From positions 1,645,501 to 1,709,500 of the forward strand of contig JAWNZC010000372.1 of the NCBI GenBank assembly GCA_035771165.1: 64,000 bases of DNA, given 5' to 3'. The notes beneath the pieces are model-generated. The model ran no database searches. It was not told where the DNA came from and saw nothing but the letters and a program-made list of their open reading frames with translations. This stretch comes from Paragorgia papillata (Eukaryota; Cnidaria; Anthozoa; Scleralcyonacea; Coralliidae). The translations under genes and the position numbers were made by a program. This document shows positions 56,171 to 64,000 of the stretch, piece by piece. Each line of letters begins with the position of its first letter. The first letter of the stretch is position 1.

Positions 56171-57459
56171 ATATATTATTTAGTCTTGCACCGTTTTTAT
56201 TTTTAACTTGTATTAATTCTTTCGCACACTTGTATGGTTGTAGCCTCCTTCGCAGGCGTTCTTTGCGGGCCTCGATATTTTCGTCCCCCACTAACGCCTG
56301 CTCAAACGAGTAACACATTCCGTTCCTTTTGTGTAGATGGACCAATGAAATTACACCATTGTCGTGCTAAATAAAGCCGTCCTGGGCTGGTATTGTTATG
56401 TGTAATTTGTTTAGTCGAAAGCTAATATTTTGAAAAGTTTTACCTAGAACTTCACGAAATTTACGAAGAAGACTGTTTTGACTATGTTCTTCCTGCCTAT
56501 GGAAACAAATAAGCGTGAAAGTTAGTGTAGAGCGTAAGAGAAATTTAAGGTTGTAAACAAAAGCTCAAAGCTAAGGTGTCTTATAGTGTCTGAAGCCCAT
56601 AGTGGAAAGTAAGTCTTTTCTTCCGCAGGAGGTTTCCACAATTCAACCGCTGGAGGCTTCCGCAAAACCTCCGACCACTTGGGAGGCGTCCGCAGTCTCA
56701 TGTCGAGCCCCAGAAGACTTGGACAGTTTGGGCAAAAGCCGGTAGAATGGGTAGCTTAATATGAGTAAGGCCGATTTTCACTATACATAGGCTTTTAGTT
56801 GATTAGTTCCACTCAAAACCTCATATAAACGACAAAGGCACAAAGCCAAAGGAATTTTTCAATTCAGATGACAGTGAATGATTAAGTTAAAACAGTTTGT
56901 CACACCTCTTATATATTACTATTAGAGGAAAGTTACAGCGAACTAAACACCTGATGTACTGTTAGTAGTTACCCTCAAGTCTCTCGTCATCATGTGTTAG
57001 ATAACTTGTAACAGCAGACAAAACACAAGTAAACTAAATTTACAGTCATACAGACAATCATAAAACATTAAAAGCACACTCATCATTTAGAAGAAGCGTT
57101 CATACTTAAATAGTTTTATGCAAAAGTTCTATAACCAGCTTCAGCAGTTCAGCTGACTTCAGACAACTAAACCTAAAATCTTTCTTTAACATATAATTTT
57201 AAAGACTTACAGACGAACAAGTTTTTGACTTGGGGAGTTCAGGAGTTGTATTTGCTCATGTGTAAAGGTCTAAAGCAAAAGTGCACTTGAGTACTTGACC
57301 ACCTTGGGAATATTTGACAAGTCTTACATACGAGCAAAAAAACTTGTCATAGAAAACGTGTTTGTCTGTAAAAGGCTTTACAGTAACAGAACGTCACTAC
57401 GTCAGAAGGTGTTATTAAAAACGTGGGATAGAACTCTATTAATACCTTCTGTTACTTTA
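56170..57459. other. Non-coding stretch
   Basis: A GGAGGC/TTCCGCA-type short repeat cluster at 56625-56700 is the only structure noted. No gene. Confidence 0.5.
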
Positions 57460-57479
57460 AGCCCTGATCAAACGAGAAC

Positions 57480-57665
57480 GCAAGTCATCGCAAGTTTTAG
57501 CTTGTGCTTACTTGTGTCTCGTTTGACCACCCGCTTGCGATGACTTGCGGTGACTTGCTTTAGCTTGTGACTAATTTGATCTTGTTCAAATTTCATCGCA
57601 AGTTTTTTCAACTTGCGAGAGCTTGCGAAACGTTTGAACACAAAACGCAAGTCGATGCAAGTCTT
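57480..57665. promoter_or_regulatory. Left subterminal ACTTGCG/CGCAAGT cluster
   Basis: At least eight CGCAAGT or ACTTGCG copies and variants (57479, 57488, 57543, 57597, 57613, 57624, 57648). The right end (61830-61905) has the same motif. Inferred binding sites for the transposase or its Myb-like partner. Confidence 0.55.
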
Positions 57666-57699
57666 TCGTGATCCGTCGCCATAGAAACCGCAATTCAAC

Positions 57700-57918
57700 A
57701 TGGCGGACTTGGAACATGCAGAGGTTGTTTTGAAGAAAACAACGCTCACAGGGGAAGTAGAAACGCCAAACAAAAGCCAAGGAAAAAAAAAGAAATGGTC
57801 AAATTCAGATATACAAAAGTTAATAGAGGAAGACGAAGCAAGAATGTGTCTTTGGGACACTTTTTCAGCAGACTATCACAACATTGAAGAAACGTCAAAA
57901 GCGAAGGAAGAATTGTCG
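57700..57918 (+). CDS. Harbinger MADF/Myb-like protein, exon 1
   Basis: ATG at 57700 (ATGGCGG) reads MADLEHAEVVLKKTTLTGEV, then KWSNSDIQKLIEEDEARMCL WD, the start of a MADF/SANT-like DNA-binding domain (W..D...LI..... LWD). The donor TTGTCG|GTACGT is phase 0. In Harbinger elements this accessory protein helps bring the transposase to the nucleus and to the element ends. Confidence 0.8.
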
Positions 57919-57999
57919 GTACGTTTAACGAGTTATTATAGCAGATTTATACTATTTTCTTTCCTTATACTTATACTCTAGCTATCTTATCTTGAACAG

Positions 58000-58545
58000 G
58001 AAGTCATCGGCGTACCATGGAAAGATATTTTGACTCAGTTGACGTGTTTGCGAGCCATACTTGGTCAAAACATGAAGAAAAAAATTAAAAGAAAAACAGG
58101 CCAAGGTACTGATGAGTTTTTTACGCCCACGTGGATTTTTTGGGACCAATTGCAATTCCTTGTCCCTTCTATGGAATCAAGACAAAGCCGGGATACTTTA
58201 AAGCTAGAAAGTACAAATGAAGACAACACGATGGAACCTGTTACAAGTCAGTCGGCTCCAATGAGAAAACGTCAAGTTCACAAAACCAAAGAGGAATTGT
58301 ACAAGGAATGTTTAAAGGTTATCAAAGGCTCCCCTGCAAATGAAGGTGAAAGTTCCTTTGGGACTTACGTTAATGAAAAGTTGGCTCGTTTTGACAGGAG
58401 ACAACGGGCCATTGCCGAAAAAAAGATAACGGATGCTTTATTCGAAGTGGAAATGGGAGCACCAGATGGGGTAAATACTGCAGGTTTATATATCCCACAG
58501 CATTCAATGTTTCACACTCAGGGATTTGCTAATTCATGGTCCTAA
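58000..58545 (+). CDS. Harbinger MADF/Myb-like protein, exon 2
   Basis: Acceptor CTTGAACAG. Completes the MADF domain (VIGVPWKDILTQL, LRAILGQNMKKKIKR, TPTWIFWDQLQFL), then a Ser/Thr linker and a helical C-terminus (SSFGTYVNEKLARFDRRQRA, EKKITDALFEVEMG) resembling the BESS-type tail. TAA ends the frame at 58545; total about 254 residues, uninterrupted. Confidence 0.8.
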   Translation, partial: EVIGVPWKDILTQLTCLRAILGQNMKKKIKRKTGQGTDEFFTPTWIFWDQLQFLVPSMESRQSRDTLKLESTNEDNTMEPVTSQSAPMRKRQVHKTKEELYKECLKVIKGSPANEGESSFGTYVNEKLARFDRRQRAIAEKKITDALFEVEMGAPDGVNTAGLYIPQHSMFHTQGFANSWS

Positions 58546-58824
58546 AGAAAAAGATAAACAATTGATAACATTTTATTTTGTTTTAAATTGTGGTATTGAT
58601 TGTTGTGTTAACTGTCTTAAATTTGATAACATATCATTTATATGAATGGATAACAGAATTTATTTTACAAACGTTATTAATATTGTTTCACAAAAGTTGT
58701 CAGATATTCTTGCAAATTTGTTTATTTTCAAACTGATGCAATTTTTGAAGTTTCTTTAAATTATACACTACAACGTCTCATTGTTACATTATCATTATAT
58801 ACATACAATCATGAATTATATTGA

Positions 58825-59227
58825 TTATTCTTCTCGTGGTAAGTTTAGCACTCTTTCCCACTGCCATTGTACACAACCTTCATTAATAAAGTGGTCTTTT
58901 AATAGTTCTCGTACTGCTTTAGCATCCTTGCTCATGTTATGTCCAGTTGGTGGTACATCCAATGGAATCATGGTGCCTTCAGGTTTGTCTTGTCTCCATG
59001 TTCCAGATATAACATTTCCTGACATGGAATCATGTTCATCAGCCAGACCTTTTGGGCAATAGATGTCTCTTGAACTCCCTTGTCGCAATAGGTTATGTAA
59101 GGTCAACATGGCAAAGGTTATGTCACCAATAAAATCTGGGGAGAGTTGTATTGTAGTTAATAAAAGTCTCCACCGATTTGCTAAAATTCCAAATAAGTTT
59201 TCCACAACCCGTCTTGCTCTGCTAAGC
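58825..59227 (-). CDS. Harbinger transposase, exon 2 (C-terminal DDE part)
   Basis: Acceptor TTTTTTAG; joined to 60841 it gives RVFSYK-LSRARRVVENLFG, where VEN carries the third catalytic acid of the HARBI1-type nuclease, then LANRWRLLLTTI, LHNLLRQ and a Lys/Glu tail to the stop at 58825. Open throughout. Confidence 0.8.
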
Positions 59228-59360
59228 CTAAAAAATTACAAGGAATTTCGTATACTGGTTAGTAACTCACAGTAAAACCCAGGTCTTGTAACTGTGATCC
59301 AGATGTTTCCAATAATATAAAATTATCAGTGATATGTACTGTAATTCCTCAACACAATAC

Positions 59361-59440
59361 CCATAATTCCAGAGTAAGCTAACACAGGTACCAAGGGTAC
59401 CCATAATTCCAGAGTAAGCTAACACAGGTACCAAGGGTAC
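59361..59440. repeat. Exact 40-base tandem duplication
   Basis: The unit starting CCATAATTCCAGAGTAAGCT occurs twice in perfect tandem in the transposase intron. Confidence 0.98.
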
Positions 59441-59952
59441 ACAACTTTCACCTTGTGGGGCACACAAAGTTTTTTATCCTTGTTATCTCTCTTGCAGCCT
59501 CTCTGCATAACCATTTAATGAGCACTGTGTTAGGCCCCATTGGTCCATTGATTTTGTTTAATCTATTCCACAAAAACAGCCTTTATTATTTTCGAGATTT
59601 TTAATGTTAATTAACTACAATGCTGCTTTTATCAACAATTACCATATCATTTTAATGATACTAGGTGCTACTCAGAGTGATGAACCATACTGGGCAAGTA
59701 GAGAAAATTCTACTGGCCTCAGCTGCAAGTAGGAACACGACTAGTAACCAAAGGTCACAGATTTGAATCCTACCAGTGGTCAAGTAGAGTTTTATCCACT
59801 TGCCCAGTGAGTGGCACCTTTTACTGACCAAGGAGAGGATGCATGTCATATTTTGTAATTTTTAATTGAAAATTTAGATAATTGAAAGTGTGTGCCATCA
59901 CGCAACAAATTTTGTCTTGGTCTGTAATCCGCTCTTGGAATTCCCTCTACAC

Positions 59953-60709
59953 AGGGGTGGAACCAGAGAGGGGGCAGAGGGGGCTACAGCCCCCCTGTTG
60001 TGGAACCCTAGCCCCCCATCGGGGGAAATTTACAGATTTGTCGGGGAATGATCTGGAAGAAAAATTGTATTTTTAACAATTGGCAAAGAGCTTCTTAACT
60101 GATTAAGCCAGTAATTAATGCTTTAATAGTGAAATAAACTCCTTTAGAAACACAGGTCACAGGATACGGTATATATTGTGTAGAAGCAAACAGTATTAAT
60201 CAATAACACAAAATTCCATTTTCTGTCTGCAATATTGAATGAAAATGGCAAAGGTTAATGACCACACTAGGTGTTCAACAAATTTTTCTTTATCGATAGC
60301 ATGAAAATAGATGCTGTAGCTTGTCGGTTATTGTGATAATTTCACACAGAAAAAAGATGGAAAAAGGTAAAGGTAAAGGTCTTTTAATTAGAATACATCA
60401 AACGTGTATCTTTACAATCAAATTACTCCTAAGGATTTTTCAATGTGGCCGTGTCGAGGCATATCAAAGGTGCTTTAAGCAGCCGCCATATGACACAGTT
60501 CAGACCACGGATCCCAGCTAAGCCCTAGGTGCTGATTTACGGAGGGAGGAAAAACGGAGAACCCGGCAAAAAACCCTCGGACAACCTTCAAAGCTATTCT
60601 AGACGTTCAAATTTGGAAATTTTCAAGGGGAGGATGCCCCCAGGCCCCCTACTGCCCCCCTGTTGGGGACCTAAGCCCCTGTGTTGGGGGATTCCTGGAA
60701 CCACCCCTA
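59953..60709. mobile_element. MITE-like insertion in the transposase intron
   Basis: Ends AGGGGTGGAACCAG and AGGGGTGGTTCCAG (inverted), with C/G-rich subterminal blocks (CTACAGCCCCCC; TAAGCCCCTGTG). The interior has the GGAGGGAGGAAAAACGGAGA sequence common in marine invertebrate repeats. It explains about half of the 1.6-kb intron. Confidence 0.55.
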
Positions 60710-60840
60710 CCATCTACGATATCTGTATTTCCACTAGGTTATCACTAAAACACCAAAATATGGGTCAATTATGAACATATTAAGGTAGGAGGGGTGTTGC
60801 ACATATAAAATGGAATGGCCTGTCTTTCAACAGCTCTTAC

Positions 60841-61725
60841 TTGTAGCTAAAAACTCTTCTGTCTGGGGTGAGGTCTCTCTGAGGATAAGGCTTCATTAGA
60901 GATGGTCTTAGTGCAAACGCATCGTCCCCTACAAGCACATGTGGAACTGTCACCTTGCCCAATGGTAGGTATCTGGGTTTTGGGATTTCCAATGTCATCT
61001 TCCATACCCTTCAAAAATGTACACCTGTTCCACACACCTCCATCAGAAATTCATCCATTAGTTGCCACGTCTGCATAAATGCATTGATAATCTGGTCCTG
61101 CGATGGCCAATAGGACAACTGAATGCGTGTGTTTGTAGTTGAAGTAGTGAGAGCCTGACCCGGTGGGTGGTTGCATGACCAAGTGCTTGCCATCGTTCGC
61201 ACCAATACAGTTTGGGAATTGCCACTGAGTATTGAATTCAGTCGCAATCTCTCTCCACTTCCTGTCATCTCTCGGTGTTGAAAGATACTTTCCCCCAAGT
61301 TGTTGATATATTGCCTTGCAAACTTCATGAACAATTTACGAAATTGTCGACTTACCGATACGAAATTGGAAGTGAAGTGACGTGAACGATTCACCAGTAG
61401 CAAGAAATCTTATTGTAAGCGTAAGCCTCTCGGCTGGAGAAATTATTTTATGTCCACCCTGAACTTGTTTTTTCGTTATCAAGGGCTCCACCTCAGTAAG
61501 AATCTCCAAGAACTGTTCGTAACTCATTCTCATAATTTCTTTGTAGGCTCTTGTATCCTCTAAACGCAACTCTGTCACAATATTATTGAAATAACCTTTT
61601 TCAGCTCTTCTCTTTATCCATTGTCTGGTTTTACCGCGTTTCCAAGTCCTAGCTTCGTCTTCTTCCAGTAAACAAAATAATAAGATGCTAGCAGCTTTTC
61701 TTTTTCCGTTGCTCTGAGATGACAT
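60841..61725 (-). pseudogene. Harbinger transposase (HARBI1-like), exon 1 with two stop codons
   Basis: ATG at 61725 reads MSSQSNGKRKAASILLFCLL; then RMSYEQFLEILTEVEPLIT, RLTLTIRFLATGESFTSLHF, RIGKSTIS, an in-frame TAA (61336-61338) where the family has Lys, IVHEVCKAIY, FPNCIGANDGKHLVM (first catalytic Asp), YADVATNG, an in-frame TGA where Arg is usual, ISDGGVW (second Asp) and VPHVLVGDDAFALRPSLMKP YP. The donor TACAA|GTAAGA is at 60840. Apart from the two point stops the gene is complete. Confidence 0.8.
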
Positions 61726-61953
61726 TTTAACAATTTACATGATTAATTTAAAAGTCTGTGGCTATTGCCCGCCATTTTTTATTTACTACGTAACTTTATC
61801 CCGCAAGAGCATGGGAACTAGCGAAAGAGCAGAACTTGCGATGACTTGTGCCGACGTTTGACCGGTGGCAACGCAAGTCATCACAAGCTAACTTGCGATG
61901 ACTTGCGTTCTCGTTTGATTAGGGCTTTAAAGAACGCATACTGAGTTCAGGGT

Positions 61954-63960
61954 TTAAAGTCTAGTTTCCATTTGGTTCTTTTTGCCATCGTGGGCTACAT
62001 CCATTGAAAAATAAATATTTGAATTTCTCAAATGTATTAGACAACAATTATACATTATGCCCGTGTGGACAAAATGAATTTTATATGTGTTATTTCTACT
62101 ATCACTATAAAAGAAAAGACAATCTGACTGCTTCAGCAGTCTTCCTTGCCAAAACCTTGCCAAAACCTTCCCAAAATCTTTGCCACTGCCATAGGTCGCT
62201 TTTGCACCTAATATTGGCAAACGATGCTTTGGAAGGCACTGGGTTTTGTCGCCATCACGATACAAGTTGGCAGCACTGGCAACAATCCTATCTGCTTGTT
62301 GGACTTCAGGAATTAACCAGTCAATCTTTGTTCTAGAATTAACAGACAGTATAATTATTAAGATTCTAGATAAGAAGTGAGACAGCCACTTCATATGTGG
62401 GACAAGTAAAAGAATCATTGAACGACAAAAACATATATACAGCACCTTAAAGCCAACATGCTATTGTCTTGGCCCCCAGGCATAGACTGCGGACTTCATC
62501 ACTGAATATAACGATTCCACTATGGACTCCGTCGATCCAAGTGCTAAACCAATGTCGATGCCAATGCTCATTTCCACGCCCAGCAATTCTGACAGCACGG
62601 GATCAGTATAGAACGATCTAGAATAGATAAAATAATCCATGGCCAATACACTTCAAATTTAGACATTAAAAGTGAAGGTATTATATTTTATACTATGTTC
62701 TGTACCTATAGACTTCACGTTCGTCAACTCTGACCAAATAAGTCTTCGGCTCAGTCATATGAACAAGAAACGTAGCACTGTATAGATTCTCTAAGTAAAA
62801 TGACGTTAATCTCTCAAACTTCATCAGCTTGATTATATTATCTTCCACATTTTCGAGGCTCTTCTCTTTTATCTTTATAAAAATAGAAGCACTACTGTAA
62901 GTGGATACTTGTTGATACATGCAGAAAGGATAAGTGCAGAAAGGGGACATTACTTGGCCATTCTCCGCGACGTCAATGAAGAGCAGCCATCTAGAGAGTA
63001 TTCCCACATATCGGGGAGTCCACCGAATCACCTTCAACGTGTTTTTCAGCTTCGATAATATTTCGTCACAATAGACTTCTCTTAGTTTCAGTTCAGTGAA
63101 GTGATGCTCAGCCAATTCTTTCACATGCGGCAAGGAGCACATATAGGCGTAAAATTTACTGAACTCTTCTTTTCCATACTTTACAAATTCGTCTTCCCCT
63201 GTAAGTGATGGAAAGCCATTCTGGTTATGGTTCCCCACCAAGAGATTCAATATGCTATCTATGTCCGTACATATAAGAGTGGACTGAAGACTTGACAGGC
63301 ACTTCTTCCTGGCGACCATGCAAAGAAGCAGACATCTTTTGCCAATTGCTGAAGATCGTTTTCGACGTCTTTTAGTTGCCGACTCTCCTAGTTCAAGAGT
63401 TCTATCCTTCCCTCTTCAGTTTGGTTATTTTCACTTCCCACTGGTAACCAGCCGTCAACTAACTCTTGGTAATGGAATTTAAATTCTTTGATATCTGCGA
63501 TGTTAGCATTCAAATGGACACAGCTCTCCAGAGGACAATCGATAGATAAATCACCAAGTTTCTTTAAATGAGCTTCAACCTTTGGGTACCAAACCACAGC
63601 TTTCCATATCGGTACCTGGAGGTTTTGCAGACCAACCAGATACGTTATAGCAGGTGTAAGGACATCAACACTGCCACAAAGATCTGCAATGAAATCCTGC
63701 CCACAGATTTCCCACTGTCGTACTTCAAATTCACTGTCATGATGATGCATCTCTCTGTATGTTGCCATGTAAACATGAATTGAGGAGATAAGTTTTCTGA
63801 ACTCGTGTACTTGGGATGTGGTAAATCGTGTTGCACATGTTCTGCTTGTTAGGTACAGGTAGCTCTTCATCTTTTCTGCCTTACTTCTGGCTTCAGCTAG
63901 AGCTTTGCCTGTTTGAAACATTCTATGGATGGTTGCAGTTCTCCCTATGAAATTTAAACA
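61954..63960 (-). pseudogene. KIAA1586-like hAT-derived gene, 3' part (5' end outside the window)
   Basis: From the right edge the minus strand reads ALAEARSKAEKMKSYLYLTS, RTCATRFTTSQVHEFRKLIS, GQDFIADLCGSVDVLTPAIT, LQVPIWKAVVWYPKVEAHLK, then after a one-base change near 63390 CLSSLQSTLICTDIDSILNL and FSKFYAYMCSLPHVKELAEH. Later exons read DPVLSELLGVEMSIGIDIGL and, after ATTCTAG, TKIDWLIPEVQQADRIVAS, LYRDGDKTQCLPKHRLPI and KATYGSGKDFGKVLARFW. This order is typical of KIAA1586-like hAT proteins. Frame breaks suggest decay, though the short exons may be properly spliced. The N-terminus lies beyond 64000. Confidence 0.65.
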
Positions 63961-64000
63961 CAGTGTAATTGGTATTTAGTAATGTTAAATTTTCTTTGTC

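Larger units (their letters stand above)
57460..61926. mobile_element. PIF/Harbinger DNA transposon (4,467 bp)
   Basis: Inverted ends AGCCCTGATCAAACGAGAAC (left) and AGCCCTAATCAAACGAGAAC (right) are flanked by TTA (57457-57459, 61927-61929), the 3-bp TWA duplication of Harbinger. It has the classical two-gene layout: a MADF/Myb-like protein (plus) and a DDE transposase (minus), transcribed toward each other. Both ends are packed with CGCAAGT/ACTTGCG motifs. Confidence 0.9.

Overview
This 64-kb window reads as a transposon graveyard from an AT-rich animal genome, most likely a cnidarian and probably an anthozoan. That placement is an inference from the transposon protein families (Penelope-like elements with hammerhead ribozymes, a PHD-tailed transposase-like family, zinc-finger/tyrosine-recombinase-like genes, KIAA1586-like and ZMYM1-like hAT proteins) and from the spliceosomal introns. 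I recognise no single-copy host gene, no rRNA gene and no intact tRNA gene. Several genes carry frameshifts in short homopolymer runs, so some breaks could be assembly errors rather than decay.

Layout. At 1-1000 there is a LINE remnant, a microsatellite and a hammerhead ribozyme motif on the minus strand. A GATCCT-type minisatellite (about 2640-3440) abuts the 3' half of a minus-strand Penelope-like element (PLE, 3460-4684). The 5' half of that PLE lies 26 kb away at 30728-31247. The two halves rejoin in frame at one TTAA, and TTAA flanks everything between them. The interval 4685-30723 is therefore best read as one giant TTAA-inserting DNA transposon with short inverted ends. It carries a plus-strand Mutator/Kolobok-type transposase gene (exons 5445-5927, 9583-10817, 22332-22776) and a convergent minus-strand gene (exons between 30475 and 23244). 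Nested in it are a 3-kb element in intron 1 (6151-9160), a zinc-finger plus tyrosine-recombinase-like gene in intron 2 (11581-17080), and a hAT element (23842-30196). The hAT element holds a THAP-domain gene and an intact 943-residue transposase, and its own left end is split by a 1.6-kb composite palindrome.

Downstream come the PLE 5' pseudo-LTR with a second hammerhead-like motif (about 31396-31436), a broken ZMYM1-like hAT pseudogene (32308-35283), and a broken hAT transposase gene (35716-51632). One 12-kb intron of the latter contains an 11.2-kb element (36609-47827) with a long minus-strand gene: a ubiquitin-like N-terminus, a coiled coil, a transposase-like core and two PHD fingers. That gene is itself interrupted by a palindromic hAT-type insertion (40537-43051, 8-bp target duplication).

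The last part holds a 3.8-kb inverted-repeat element (51954-55765) with another element inside it, a PIF/Harbinger element (57460-61926; intact MADF/Myb-like partner, transposase with two stop codons), and the 3' part of a minus-strand KIAA1586-like hAT gene running off the window. The main result is the reconstructed nesting order, based on target duplications, rejoined reading frames and one internal empty-site comparison.
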